A stretch of 64,000 bases of DNA from Nocardioides sp. HDW12B (lineage in GTDB: Bacteria > Actinomycetota > Actinomycetes > Propionibacteriales > Nocardioidaceae): the NCBI RefSeq assembly GCF_011299595.1, contig NZ_CP049867.1, positions 3,472,001 to 3,536,000 of the forward strand, in the 5' to 3' direction. Below are positions 16,111-26,687 of the stretch, piece by piece. Position numbers and translations under genes: made by a program. The notes beneath the pieces are model-generated. The model was not told the DNA's origin. It ran no database searches and saw nothing but the letters and a program-made list of their open reading frames with translations. Every line of letters starts with the position of its first letter. Position 1 is the first letter of the stretch.

Positions 16111-17940
16111 TCACCAGGGCTTGCGGGGCTGCTGCGGCTCGCGTGGCTCCTCCGGCGAACGCTGCCACTGCTGCGGGGGCGGCCAGCCCTGCGGTGCCTG
16201 CTGCTCCGGCGCCGGGGGCTGCTGCTGCTCCTGGGGCGCGGCTCCGGCGTGGTCGTCGTGGGCACGGTCCGTGCCCCCGTCCGCTCCTGCGTCCGTCCCC
16301 TCGTGGTGCCCGGACCGGTCGGCGCCGTCGGTCGACGCCGGTCGCGGCGGGTTGCCCCCCTCGTGGTGGGGCGCGGTCTGCCCGGACTCGTCGCGGTGCC
16401 AGTCCGGCACGGCGCCGGCGTCCCCGGTCGCGGCGCCCTGCCCCGGGCCCGACTGCCCGGGCGGCGCGTGCCCCGGCTGCTCGGCGTACCCGGGCTGGGC
16501 GTAGCCCTGCTGCGCGTCGCCTTGCTGCGCGTAGCCCTGCTGGGCGTACCCCTGCTGGGCGTACCCCTGCTGGGCGTACCCCTGCTGGCCGTAGCCCTGC
16601 TGGCCGTAGCCCTGCTGGGCGTACCCCTGCTGGGCGTACCCCTGCTGGCCGTAGCCGTACGGGTCGTAGCCGGGCTGGGCGTACCCGGAGGGTCCGGCCC
16701 CGTAGCCGGCGGCCTGCTGGCTGTAGGGGTCCCAGCCCTGGCCGCTGCCGGACCAGCCGGTCCCGCCGGTCGGCGTCCGCCGGGCGAACCAGTCGTTGGC
16801 GCCCCCGGTGAAGAGCAGGATCACCGTGGCCCCCGACAGCAGCAGGGGGAACGCCGAGAAGATGCTCAGGATGCCCAGCAGGCTGAGCAGGGCCGTCATG
16901 GCGCTGGAGATGACGAGCAGGATGCGAGCCACCTGCGAGCGTCGGAAGGTCAGGATCGTCAGCACGAAGGCCGCGACGGACCACACGAGGAAGATCGCCA
17001 GCGTCGTCCACGCCAGCGTCTGGACCTCGGTGGTGCTCATGTTCAGCTCGTCGCGGAGGTCCTGGATGAACTCGTCGGGAGCGGCCGCGAGCAGCAGGAT
17101 CCCGAGCAGCGTGAGGGCCGTCATCAACCCCGAGCCGACCCACGCCGACCAGCAGGCCAGCGTCACCGTGGTCGGACGGCGGTCCGGGTCCGGCTGGCCC
17201 GGGTAGCCCTGCCCGCCGTACCCCTGCCCGGCGTAGCCCTGCTGCGCGTAGCCCTGCTGCGGGTAGCCCTGGCCGTCCTGGCCGGGGCCCCACCCCGAGG
17301 AACCGCCGGGAGCACCCTGCGGCGGCGCACCCCCGGCGGCCGGACGAGGCTGCCACCCCGCGGCCGGCCGTGGCTGCCACCCACCGGTGGGCTGGGTGGA
17401 CGCGAGCGGCTCGGCGGCCGTGCGACCGGTCGGCGGGACCGCGGCGTCGGAGTCGTGGCGCCCCGCACCCGGTCGCGCGGACTTCTTCGCCCGCGGGCCG
17501 GGCTGCGACGGGGGCTTGCCGTCGAACCAGTCGCGCGACGGACGGGACCAGTACATCCCGACCGCGATCGCCAGCAGCACGGGCATGACGCCCGAGACCG
17601 GCATCGTGAGGACCAGCAACCCGGTGACGATCGTCAGCCCGAGCCGCGCGCCCCGGTGACCCTGGAGCGCGAAGATGCCCAGCACGAAGGCGGTGGCCGC
17701 GAGCGCACCCGCGACCAGGCCGAGCACGTGGAGGGCGTCGAGGACCTGCTCGACGCTCACCCCGAGGCCGTCGCCGGGAGGCTCGGCCAGGATCTCCTCG
17801 ATGCTCTCCCGCATGTCGCTGCCCCGGAGGCTGCCCAGCGTGTCCATGAGCGTGAACACGAGGAAGACGCTGCCCAGGACGGCCAGCAGCGAGGCGGTGG
17901 TCACCTGGCGGGGCCGCTCCAGGGACGGCTTGTCAGTCAT
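16111..17940 (-). CDS. Polytopic membrane protein with GYAQQ pentapeptide array
   Basis: 609 aa. An N-terminal membrane segment (about 17-35) and two more near 80-140 are followed by a Pro/Gly/Gln-rich linker with a short GYAQQ-type cluster. Four hydrophobic helices come next, then a long low-complexity tail with twelve consecutive GY(A/G)Q(Q/P) pentads and a Gln/Pro-rich end. The ATG is preceded by GGAGG. I do not recognise a catalytic domain. The Tyr/Gln/Gly-rich tail resembles protein-interaction or condensate-prone tails of actinobacterial membrane proteins, but the role is unknown. Confidence 0.75.
   Translation of the reverse strand: MTDKPSLERPRQVTTASLLAVLGSVFLVFTLMDTLGSLRGSDMRESIEEILAEPPGDGLGVSVEQVLDALHVLGLVAGALAATAFVLGIFALQGHRGARLGLTIVTGLLVLTMPVSGVMPVLLAIAVGMYWSRPSRDWFDGKPPSQPGPRAKKSARPGAGRHDSDAAVPPTGRTAAEPLASTQPTGGWQPRPAAGWQPRPAAGGAPPQGAPGGSSGWGPGQDGQGYPQQGYAQQGYAGQGYGGQGYPGQPDPDRRPTTVTLACWSAWVGSGLMTALTLLGILLLAAAPDEFIQDLRDELNMSTTEVQTLAWTTLAIFLVWSVAAFVLTILTFRRSQVARILLVISSAMTALLSLLGILSIFSAFPLLLSGATVILLFTGGANDWFARRTPTGGTGWSGSGQGWDPYSQQAAGYGAGPSGYAQPGYDPYGYGQQGYAQQGYAQQGYGQQGYGQQGYAQQGYAQQGYAQQGYAQQGDAQQGYAQPGYAEQPGHAPPGQSGPGQGAATGDAGAVPDWHRDESGQTAPHHEGGNPPRPASTDGADRSGHHEGTDAGADGGTDRAHDDHAGAAPQEQQQPPAPEQQAPQGWPPPQQWQRSPEEPREPQQPRKPW
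16477..16656. repeat. Twelve-unit 15-bp in-frame tandem repeat
   Basis: Twelve 15-bp units encode GYAQQ or close variants ([20 protein letters not shown]). Units in the middle are almost identical at the DNA level, indicating recent expansion. The array should be prone to length change by slippage without breaking frame. Confidence 0.85.
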
Positions 17941-18017
17941 GCCTCCATTGCACCACGCGTGCCCGACACCTGCGTCAGGCCGCCCGGCCCTGCCCCGACG
18001 GGTGGCAGCATGACCGG

Positions 18018-18718
18018 GTGACGCCGTTCATGCTTCTCGTGGCCCTCGGGATCGGCACGGCCGTCGTCACCGCGACGGTGATGCGGAGCCGCGACGGCGG
18101 CTCGACGACGCCTCCAGCAGCGCCCGCCACGCCGCCGACCGCGCACGTCCCCCCGTCGCCGGTGTCGGGGAAGACTCCGACGTCCCCGGAGCAGGCGGCG
18201 CGCACCCTGCGGTCCGTACGGCGCCACCGACGTCGTTCGCTGGTCGGCAGCGTCACCGCCGGCGTCGTCCTGGGGCTCGCGACGGGTGCGTTCCCGGTGG
18301 CGCTGTGGGTCGACAGCCGCACCGTCCCCGCGGGAGCCGAGACCACCGAGGTCACCGTCGAGGGCTACGTCACCGGCACGACCGCGCTGCGGTCCGGCGC
18401 GCGACCCAGCGCACGCACCGTCCAGGTCACCCCGGCAGTCGACGGCCGCGACCGGGTCACGCTGGAGTACCGCTGGCTCTGGCCCGACGCCGGCGACGCC
18501 CTGGAGGTCTACCCCGAGGACGGCGGCCTCCGGGCCACCGAGGAGGCCGGCGCCCTGCACCTGGTGGGGGCCTGGCGATGGCGACGTTCTGGACCTGGGC
18601 CACGGTGGGCTGGGTGCGCCACCGTCGTCGTCAGGACCGTGACCGCGAGGCGCGCTGGGAACGCCTGGCCCGGCCGTCGTCCGAATCCGCCCCCGGTCCG
18701 AGGACCGGCGGGGCATGA
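18018..18718 (+). pseudogene. DUF3592-like membrane protein with an apparent frameshift
   Basis: The frame starting with GTG at 18018 encodes an N-terminal membrane segment, a linker, a second segment (about residues 75-97) and an extracytoplasmic domain ending AGALHLVGAW. At the G5 run 18566-18570 the sensible frame changes. Restoring one G gives LVGGLAMATFWTWATVGWV followed by a basic tail RHRRRQ, stopping at 18718, which is a normal final helix plus cytoplasmic end. Unrepaired, the frame reads an Arg/Pro-rich shadow and fuses in frame to the next small gene. Either a real mutation or a sequencing error at the homopolymer. The family assignment rests on topology only. Confidence 0.6.
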
Positions 18719-18725
18719 TCGACCC

Positions 18726-18947
18726 ATGTTCGACATCGCGATCTGGACCATCGTCGCGCTGGGCGTGGTCGTCGGCGCCGTGATCGGGGTGCGCGGCTAC
18801 CTCACCGGCGGCCCGGACGGCGGCCGTGACCCGGGCCTCACCGCGGACCAGCGGCACGCCATCCGCATGCAGGAGCACCACGCGAAGCGGGACGCCAAGC
18901 GAGCCGCCAAGGCGGCCGAGCGCGAGGAGCGCGAGCGCGGCGCGTAG
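18726..18947 (+). CDS. Small single-pass membrane protein
   Basis: 73 aa from the ATG at 18726. One N-terminal membrane helix (IAIWTIVALGVVVGAVIGV) is followed by a short linker and a highly charged Lys/Arg/Glu-rich helical tail, likely cytoplasmic. It is in the same frame as the shifted reading of the preceding gene, so automated calling may fuse the two. The separate ATG and complete topology argue for an independent gene. Function unknown. Confidence 0.6.
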   Translation: MFDIAIWTIVALGVVVGAVIGVRGYLTGGPDGGRDPGLTADQRHAIRMQEHHAKRDAKRAAKAAEREERERGA

Positions 18948-19035
18948 CGCTCCGTCCGGTCCGACGATTTACGGGGTTTTGTCACGTCGCGAGCGCCTTC
19001 GTCGGATCATGGAGATCACGTCACGAGGGGGACGA

Positions 19036-20025
19036 GTGGGCGAGTTCACGGTGGATCCGGACAGCTTGACGGCGAGCGCCGAGGTCGGGCGACGGCAGGC
19101 CGAGCACCTGGCGAAGGTCGACGGCTACATCTCGTCGGCCTGCAGCCGCTTCGAGGCCTTCACCGGCGTCCTGAGCTTCTTCCAGGGCCAGTACTCCGAG
19201 GCGGTCTCCACCGCCCGTGAGGGTGTCCAGACGTTCGGCGACGTCGCCCGGACCGTCGACGAGTCCTTCGAGGGCTGCCGCGACGACTACCTGACGGGCG
19301 ACCGGCAGGTCTACCAACGCTTCGACCGCGCCTTCAGCGACGTCGTCAACCTGGCGCCGTACGAGAAGCCGGGGTCCGGGTCGTCGGTGCCCGCGACCGG
19401 TGGTCCGCCGGCCATGCCGGGATCGGCGCTCGCCGACCCCAAGCCCTACGAGCTGCCGAAGGCGCCGGACTGGGTCAACAAGCCCTACGACACCGTCTTC
19501 CCGAACAACGACGACACCCCGGCGCTCACGCCCCGCGGCGCCATGAAGGAGGGCGCCGTCCGCTGGCTCGACGGCTGGGTCGACGACGCCCAGCAACGGC
19601 ACTACGAGCGCCAGGGCTACTCACCGACGGAAGCCCGTGACATGGCCCGGGCCAGCGCCGACGACCACGCCTCGACCGCGATGCACGACCGCATCGAGGG
19701 CCGCGCCTCGGAGGCCGGGTGGAGGGCCTACTGGGAGGCCCGGGAGAACGGCAGCAGCCACGAGGACGCGACGGCGGCCCGCCACGACGCCTACGGCGAG
19801 TCGCGCAGCAGCGACGCGGTCGACAGCGGCAACCGCCGCGACATCTTCGACGCCGGCAGCGCCTACAAGGGCGCCTACGACGGCGTGAACGACGCCATCA
19901 AGAACACCCAGGAGGTCGCACAGGGCGTGCAGGACCTGCAGGACCAGATGGACGACAACGATCGCTACGGCGACTTCATCGACCGCGAGGACGACGACAG
20001 CAACGAGGAGTGGGGCAGCCGATGA
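19036..20025 (+). CDS. ESX/T7SS-type secretion-target protein with C-terminal extension
   Basis: 329 aa from the GTG at 19036, preceded by GAGGGGGA. An ATG at 19009 is an alternative without a ribosome site. Residues 1-95 look like the helical N-terminus of actinobacterial ESX targets (GEFTVDPDSLTASAEVGRRQ, then helices with regular Ala and Leu). A Pro-rich linker leads to a hydrophilic, His/Asp/Glu-rich helical C-terminal part ending in an acidic tail. It overlaps the next gene by ATGA and faces the T7SS genes, so it is probably a cargo. No toxin motif was recognised. Confidence 0.65.
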   Translation: MGEFTVDPDSLTASAEVGRRQAEHLAKVDGYISSACSRFEAFTGVLSFFQGQYSEAVSTAREGVQTFGDVARTVDESFEGCRDDYLTGDRQVYQRFDRAFSDVVNLAPYEKPGSGSSVPATGGPPAMPGSALADPKPYELPKAPDWVNKPYDTVFPNNDDTPALTPRGAMKEGAVRWLDGWVDDAQQRHYERQGYSPTEARDMARASADDHASTAMHDRIEGRASEAGWRAYWEARENGSSHEDATAARHDAYGESRSSDAVDSGNRRDIFDAGSAYKGAYDGVNDAIKNTQEVAQGVQDLQDQMDDNDRYGDFIDREDDDSNEEWGSR

Positions 20026-20768
20026 GCGTCTTCGAAGCCTTCGACGCATCCTCGGTGGTGGGCGGGTCGCCGCCCGCCGGCCGGCGGGGCGAGGTGATCG
20101 AGGAGGCGAAGAAGAACTGCGGCTTCCTGATCCGGGGCATCGACTGGGCCGTGCACAAGGTGACGGGCTGGAGCCTGCTGGAGGCGATCCTCGAGCCGCT
20201 GGCCGGCGACTTCAACACCCTGGACTCCATGAGCCAGGCCTGGGAGGAGGTCGCGGTGGCGCTGGGCGCCGTCGGCGACAACTACCGCTCGCTCGGGCAG
20301 CAGCTGCCCGGGGTCTGGACGGGCAGCGCGTCCGAGGCCGCCGTCGGGCGTCTCACGTCGATCGCGGGCAGCCACGACGAGCAGCAGGAAGCCGCGGAGA
20401 TGATCGCCGAGCAGCTCACGGCGCTCATCGAGGTCTCCGAGGCCACGGTGGACACGGTGGCCGCCTGCATCAACCTCGTCAACGACATCGCGCAGGACCT
20501 GCTGGCCTCCGCCGCGTCGGGAGGGGTCGGCCTGCTCAAGGTCGCCTTCACCGCACCTGGCAAGGTGAAGCGGATGGTGACGCTGATCCACCGGGCCATC
20601 GAGGCCCTCGACCGGCTCACCTCCGCGGCCAAGGCCGTGGCCACGGTCATGAAGCACGTCAACGCGGCGCTGAACGTCGCCGACGGGGTGCTCGACTTCG
20701 GCAACGCGGCGACCAACTCGCGCGCCGGCGGGATGATGAACGAGACGGCCGGCGCCGGGTTCGGCTGA
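20022..20768 (+). CDS. WXG100-superfamily-like protein with C-terminal helical region
   Basis: 248 aa. ATGA overlap with the preceding gene indicates coupling. A helix-turn-helix of WXG type is visible in the middle: the turn LPGVWTGSASEAA sits between an Ala/Leu helix (WEEVAVALGAVGDNYRSLGQ) and a long amphipathic helix (EEQ-rich, then IAEQLTALIEVSEATVDTV). A more hydrophobic region follows (ASAASGGVGLLKVAF), then further helices. The WTG turn is the signature of ESX substrates and chaperone partners. It is probably the partner of the upstream protein. Function beyond T7SS association is unknown. Confidence 0.7.
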   Translation: MSVFEAFDASSVVGGSPPAGRRGEVIEEAKKNCGFLIRGIDWAVHKVTGWSLLEAILEPLAGDFNTLDSMSQAWEEVAVALGAVGDNYRSLGQQLPGVWTGSASEAAVGRLTSIAGSHDEQQEAAEMIAEQLTALIEVSEATVDTVAACINLVNDIAQDLLASAASGGVGLLKVAFTAPGKVKRMVTLIHRAIEALDRLTSAAKAVATVMKHVNAALNVADGVLDFGNAATNSRAGGMMNETAGAGFG

Positions 20769-20827
20769 GCCCGCCGCCTCGACCACCCGCCCGTCAGTCA
20801 CGCCCGAGACCCCCGCCAGGAGCACCG

Positions 20828-21247
20828 ATGAGCCTCTCGTCCGACCCCCGTCTGCGGCAGGCGCTCGAGGAGTCGCGCCGTCAGACCCGGGACGCCGTGC
20901 GGGACCTGCGCGCCCTCACCGCGCAGACGCAGGCGGAGCAGCGCGAGTTCCGCAAGGAGCAGGAGCGGTCCGGTGCCGACCGCGCCACGGACGCCCGTCG
21001 TGGCGCGCTCGGTCCCGCCATGCAGCGGGTCCAGGAGCGCATCGACCGCCGTCAGACCACCTGGAACGACGTCGTCTCCGGTGCGGACACCCACCCGAGC
21101 GCGGTCGCCGTCCGTCGCGACATCGAGCAGGGGCTGGCCGAGTTCCGTCGTCTGGCCGACCAGGACCCCGAGGTCATCGAGGCGCAGATCGCGGCGCGCG
21201 CGGCAGCCGAACGCCTCCGCGGCGCCTCCGGCCCCGGCGCCCGCTGA
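20828..21247 (+). CDS. Small charged coiled-coil protein
   Basis: 139 aa, rich in Arg, Gln, Glu and Ala throughout, with heptad-like patterning from about residue 5 to 130 and no cysteine or membrane segment. It follows the two T7SS-type genes by 59 bp on the same strand and converges on the mycosin gene. A chaperone, immunity or cargo-partner role is possible by position, but I recognise no family. Confidence 0.6.
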   Translation: MSLSSDPRLRQALEESRRQTRDAVRDLRALTAQTQAEQREFRKEQERSGADRATDARRGALGPAMQRVQERIDRRQTTWNDVVSGADTHPSAVAVRRDIEQGLAEFRRLADQDPEVIEAQIAARAAAERLRGASGPGAR

Positions 21248-21248
21248 C

Positions 21249-21265
21249 CCCGGCGAGCCGCCGGG
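21249..21265. terminator. Short hairpin between convergent genes
   Basis: CCCGGCG pairs with CGCCGGG around a 3-nt loop, 2 bp after the stop of the plus-strand operon and 24 bp from the mycosin stop. There is no T tract, so it is only a candidate bidirectional terminator. Confidence 0.35.
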
Positions 21266-21289
21266 ACACCTGACGGGTCGCCGCCGCCC

Positions 21290-22579
21290 TCAGACCTCCG
21301 CGGACGCCGTACGCCGTCGCGTCGCCGGCCGCACGATGAGGGCGAGCGCGGTGAGTCCGACGCCTCCGAGGCCCCACCACAGCGCCGCCTGGCGAGCGTC
21401 GGCCCACGGGTCGACGGCCGCACCGAGAGCCTTGACGTCCGCCGTCGCCTCGGGTCGCTCGCGCTTGAGCCCCCGCGGGAGCGGCGGCCCGGGGATCGTC
21501 GGGTCGATGGTCATCGTCAGCGCCTCGACCGGGCGGATCTGGCCCCACCCCTGCACCGGGTCGGAGTAGCCGAGCCTCGGCCGGTCCGCCGAGGCGAGGA
21601 TGCGGTAGACGATCTCCTCCGCCGAGGCCTGCGGGTACAGCTCGCGCAGCTGGGCCGCGAGCCCCGCCACGAACGGTGCGGCCCAGCTGGAGTACGGCCG
21701 GTCGACTCCCCCGACGCAGTCGCCGCGGTTGCCCAACGAGGCCACGAGCACGTTCTGCCCGGGAGCCGCCACGTCGGAGCCGGGACCGTGCACGGTGTAG
21801 GCGTCCACGACGCCGGTGGTGTTGGTGGCGGCGACGCCGATGACGTTCTCGTTGGCCGCCGGGTAGCGGGACGCGGTCAGCGCGTCGTCCTCGCTCGCCG
21901 GGGCGTGGTTGCCCGCCGAGGCAACCACCACGACGTCCTCGCTCTGCGCGTAGTCGAGCGCCTGCGTCAGGCTCGGCAGGTCCGCGTCCTCGGAGTCGGT
22001 GCTCATGGACACGTTGATGACGTCGGCCCCGTTGTCCACGGCCCAGCGGATCCCGGCCGCCATCAGCGCGGAGTTGGGCTCGCCGGTGTTGTAGACGTCG
22101 TCGTCGCCCTCGCTGACGAAGACCTGGACCGGGAGGATCTTGGCGTCGCGCGCCGTCCCGACCAGGCCCGAGCCCTCGATCTCCCGGGCGGCGATGACGC
22201 CGGCGACGGCCGTGCCGTGCCCGTAGAGGTCGCTGCGGCCGTCGGCGGTGACGCCGGGGCCGCTGACGAAGGACGTGCCGGGGAGCACGACGTCGGGGCC
22301 GAGGTGCAGGTTGTCGACGTCCACCCCGGAGTCGACCACGGCCACGGTGACCCCGGCCCCGGTCGCCAGCTCCCACGACTGCGGGAACCCGAGGTTGATG
22401 ATCGCCGCCGACTTCTGCTCGATGAAGGGGTCGTCGGCGGTCGGGCACTCCTCACCGGTCTCGGCCGCTCCGGCGGGTGCCGGCGGGACCAGGAGCAGGC
22501 CGACCGCTGCGGCAGCGGTGAGTGCGGCCGCCCGACGAGCGGGTCCCGCGTGAGCGGGCGTCCGCCTGGCCCGGGTCAT
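21290..22579 (-). CDS. mycP: Type VII secretion mycosin (S8 subtilisin-like serine protease)
   Basis: 429 aa from the ATG at 22579, which overlaps the eccB stop (ATGA). The frame is open far upstream but only as shadow of eccB. A signal segment (about 14-38) precedes the protease domain with catalytic Asp83 (VAVVDSGVD), His121 (YGHGTAVAG) and Ser298 (YSSWAAPFVAG, where most subtilases have GTSxAxP). A C-terminal membrane helix (WWGLGGVGLTALALIV) and basic tail anchor it with the catalytic domain outside. Mycosins stabilise or process the ESX membrane complex. Confidence 0.93.
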   Translation of the reverse strand: MTRARRTPAHAGPARRAAALTAAAAVGLLLVPPAPAGAAETGEECPTADDPFIEQKSAAIINLGFPQSWELATGAGVTVAVVDSGVDVDNLHLGPDVVLPGTSFVSGPGVTADGRSDLYGHGTAVAGVIAAREIEGSGLVGTARDAKILPVQVFVSEGDDDVYNTGEPNSALMAAGIRWAVDNGADVINVSMSTDSEDADLPSLTQALDYAQSEDVVVVASAGNHAPASEDDALTASRYPAANENVIGVAATNTTGVVDAYTVHGPGSDVAAPGQNVLVASLGNRGDCVGGVDRPYSSWAAPFVAGLAAQLRELYPQASAEEIVYRILASADRPRLGYSDPVQGWGQIRPVEALTMTIDPTIPGPPLPRGLKRERPEATADVKALGAAVDPWADARQAALWWGLGGVGLTALALIVRPATRRRTASAEV

Positions 22580-23958
22580 GAGTCGCCCTGCTGGTCGGCG
22601 ACCGGAGGCTGCCCGGCCGCGCTGCGGGTCAGGGCCGGCCCGTCCCGGAAGATCTTCGTCCACGGGAGCGGGACCGACGGCGGCTCCACGGCGGCGTAGC
22701 CGAGGGACGCACGCGTGCTCGCCGAGTCGGCCGGTGTGCCCACGGCGTAGCGCGTCCCGGTGGAGTCGACGAGGAAGACGCTGCCCGTCCCCAGCACGCC
22801 GCCCGGCGAGGCCTGCACGAGCGCACCTCCCCCCGGCTGGATGTCGCGGGAGAAGAGTCCGTCCACGATGGCGGGAGCGGACTCCGTGGGGGCGGAGAGC
22901 GAGACCACGGGCGCGGCCCCCTCCTCGGTGTCCAGACGCGCGCACTCGACGTCGGTCGTCGCGTAGTCCTCGACCATCTCCTGCGGCCACGACTCCGGGT
23001 AGGGCGTGTCGTCGTCGAGGTTGAGCCCGGCGACGTCGGAGTTGCTGACGTCGATGTCGAGCCGGGCGAGCTGGGCTCCGCGCCCGGAGCTCGTGTAGAC
23101 GGCAGCAGCGAAGGGCGACAGGGGGATGAGGGTCCCGCCCTGGCCCAGGGCGTAGGGACGGCCGTCGACGAGCAACGGCGTGCCCACGCGGGTCAGGCCG
23201 GGCACGCCCGTGCTGTTGACCTGCGTGCCGGCGCCGTCGACGGCGAAGGGGACCAGCGGGTCCCCCACCGGGAACAGGTCGAGCCAGACCCCGGTGACGC
23301 CGCGCTCGGGCTGGTCGTCGAGGCCGAGCGCTCGCAGCACGGCCGCCTGGGGCTTGGCGGCGTCCGGCAGCTGGTAGCGCTGGTTGCCGGTGACGATCCA
23401 GGACCCCTCGCCGTCGACGACGCGCAACGCCTCGTCGGTGACGGGCGTCGAGACCGGCGTGTCGCCCACGGAGACCGCGAGGCCTCCCGTGCTGTCGGTG
23501 CACGCCGTCCAGCCGGACTGCACGAGGCTGCTGGGTGCGGGGAGGGCGTCCGGGGCCCCCTGGATGCCGATGGTCGCCTCGGTCGGCGCCTCGGCGATGA
23601 GGTCCTCCGGGACGAAGTTGACCTTCATCTCCTCCCCGTCGCTGGCGAGGAGCAGCCGGGCGGAGGTCGTGTTGATGACGGGGTAGAGCGTGCCCTCGAC
23701 CGCGACGAAGCGTGACCCGCTGTCCTTGCCGACGACGAGACCGCCGTTGCTCCAGTCCTCGGGGACGCTGGGCTTGATGAAGCCCGACACGGCGGCGCCC
23801 GCCACGATGAGCAGGGCCAGGACCAGTCCGCCCACGAGCGTGCGGCCGTAGCGGACGGGTTCCACCTCGCGCCCACCCGGCGCCCCGCTGACGAACGCGG
23901 TCACCAGACGACGCCGGTTGAAGGAGTGGGCCTCGACGAGGTCGCGCTTGCTGGACAT
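22576..23958 (-). CDS. eccB: Type VII secretion protein EccB
   Basis: 460 aa. The N-terminal cytoplasmic stretch (SKRDLVEAHSFNRRRLVTAF) and single membrane helix at about 40-60 are typical of EccB, followed by a large extracytoplasmic domain with repeated beta blocks (YALGQGGTLIPLSPFA, YAVGTPADSASTRASLGY). EccB forms the periplasmic cap-like part of the ESX translocon. Two Cys residues in the extracytoplasmic domain could form the family disulphide. It overlaps mycP by 4 nt and follows the LPDTG gene by 86 bp. Confidence 0.92.
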   Translation of the reverse strand: MSSKRDLVEAHSFNRRRLVTAFVSGAPGGREVEPVRYGRTLVGGLVLALLIVAGAAVSGFIKPSVPEDWSNGGLVVGKDSGSRFVAVEGTLYPVINTTSARLLLASDGEEMKVNFVPEDLIAEAPTEATIGIQGAPDALPAPSSLVQSGWTACTDSTGGLAVSVGDTPVSTPVTDEALRVVDGEGSWIVTGNQRYQLPDAAKPQAAVLRALGLDDQPERGVTGVWLDLFPVGDPLVPFAVDGAGTQVNSTGVPGLTRVGTPLLVDGRPYALGQGGTLIPLSPFAAAVYTSSGRGAQLARLDIDVSNSDVAGLNLDDDTPYPESWPQEMVEDYATTDVECARLDTEEGAAPVVSLSAPTESAPAIVDGLFSRDIQPGGGALVQASPGGVLGTGSVFLVDSTGTRYAVGTPADSASTRASLGYAAVEPPSVPLPWTKIFRDGPALTRSAAGQPPVADQQGDS

Positions 23959-24044
23959 TCAGCCTCGGGTTCGTGACGCGGGTGGGTGTGAGGTCAGCAG
24001 TCGGGGGCAGCGGTCTCCCGCTGCCCCCGACCTCGGTCGCTCGA

Positions 24045-25199
<1,155 letters not shown>

Positions 25200-25319
25200 G
25201 GTGTTTCCTCTTTCTCTCATGCGTGTGAATCGTGGACGTCGGGGCGTCGTCGCCCCGGACGGGTGGGTCATCGGTGGGTCGTGCAGCTCGTCGGGTCCGT
25301 CAGGTCGGTCACGGCGCCC

Positions 25320-26687
25320 TCACACCGCCCCGACCACGCCGATGGCGACGACGAGGAGGGGCAGGAGGGACACCAGGGCGACCAGCTCCGCCACGTCGCC
25401 GAGTCGCCCTCGGCGCACCGAGGGAGGCATCGGGACCAGCGTGCTGACGAGCAGGACGGCTGCAGCCGCGGCGAGCACGAGGGCGAGCCCGACGTGCCAG
25501 GACGACTGCAGCAGCAGCGCCGCGGCGGCCGTCGCCGCCAGGCCGGCCACGCCGCACACCAGGCCGACGGCGACCTCGCTGCCGACGCGGTACTGCCGGG
25601 TGCGCAGCATCAGCGCGACGCTCGACATGACGACCACGAGGGCGCCCGTGACGCCGAGGCCCACCGCGAGGGGGCTGACGAGCACCAGCAGGATGCCGAC
25701 CGTCGCGGTGACGGCCAGCAGGACCTCGTGACCCATCCGGGCCCCGGCGCGCACGGCGTCCGGGTCGATGTCGGCGGGCTCGGCAGTCAGGTCGGCGTGG
25801 GTGTGGGCCTGCTCGACGTTCGTGCCGGTGGAGCCGAGCGCGAACCAGGGCAGGGCGCTGCCGGCGAGCACGACCACCACGAGGGCGACGACGTACACGT
25901 TCGCCGGGTCCAGGTCGGTGGCCTGCGCCAGGCCGCTGCCGACGGCCAGCACCGCGCCGACGACCGCCGCCGGGAGCATCAGCGCTCGTCGCTGGACGAG
26001 ACCGAAGAACGCGATCACGCCCACCAGCAGGACGCCACCTCCGGTGGCGGCCAGCGGGAGCTCGAGCACCGGGCCGGAGTCGACGACCGTGAGGCCGGCG
26101 ACACCGGCGTAGAAGGCGCTCGTCCAGGCCAGCACCAGCGCCGCGGTGTGCTCGGCACGCACCCGGGCCAGGGTCAGGGCAGCGGCCAGGAGCAGCAGCG
26201 CTCCCACCCCCGCCGCGGCTCCGGCCACCGGGTCGGGGCGTTGCAGCGCCAGGGCGAGCCCGCCCAGGCCGAGCAGGAGCGCCCCGGCCGACAGCGCCGT
26301 ACGACGACCCGAGGCCGGGTCCCACGGCTGGAGGTCGCCCTCCACCGCGTCGGCCATCGCCTCGACGATGTCGTCGTACACCCGGGGAGGCCGCTGGTCG
26401 GCGCCGACGACGACGCTCAGCACGGCTCCGTCCTCGACGCCCTGGAGGGTCAGCCCGGCCTCGCCGGAGAGCCGTCGGCCGTCGGATGCGTGCAGCTCGT
26501 AGCCGGCGTACGCCGTCGCCGGGTCGAGCACGCCGACGGTGCGGCACAGCTCGGGGAGCAGCTCGGCCACCGGCAACGTCGCCGGCAGCACCAGGTCGGC
26601 GCGGCGTCCGCCGCCCACGACCGTGACCCGGACGAGGCTGGCGCCGGGCGCCGCCGCCGAGGTCGGCTCCTCCATGGTCTGCGTCAT
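25320..26687 (-). CDS. eccD: Type VII secretion integral membrane protein EccD (copy 2)
   Basis: 455 aa from the ATG at 26687, overlapping the upstream stop (ATGA). An N-terminal ubiquitin-like (YukD-type) domain covers about residues 18-92 (LVRVTVVGGGRRADLVLP, ending VLSVVVGADQRPP). After a cytoplasmic linker come about eleven hydrophobic helices to the C-terminus. This is the standard EccD plan. In mycobacterial structures two EccD chains line each protomer's vestibule. It is one of two different EccD genes in this locus. Confidence 0.9.
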   Translation of the reverse strand: MTQTMEEPTSAAAPGASLVRVTVVGGGRRADLVLPATLPVAELLPELCRTVGVLDPATAYAGYELHASDGRRLSGEAGLTLQGVEDGAVLSVVVGADQRPPRVYDDIVEAMADAVEGDLQPWDPASGRRTALSAGALLLGLGGLALALQRPDPVAGAAAGVGALLLLAAALTLARVRAEHTAALVLAWTSAFYAGVAGLTVVDSGPVLELPLAATGGGVLLVGVIAFFGLVQRRALMLPAAVVGAVLAVGSGLAQATDLDPANVYVVALVVVVLAGSALPWFALGSTGTNVEQAHTHADLTAEPADIDPDAVRAGARMGHEVLLAVTATVGILLVLVSPLAVGLGVTGALVVVMSSVALMLRTRQYRVGSEVAVGLVCGVAGLAATAAAALLLQSSWHVGLALVLAAAAAVLLVSTLVPMPPSVRRGRLGDVAELVALVSLLPLLVVAIGVVGAV

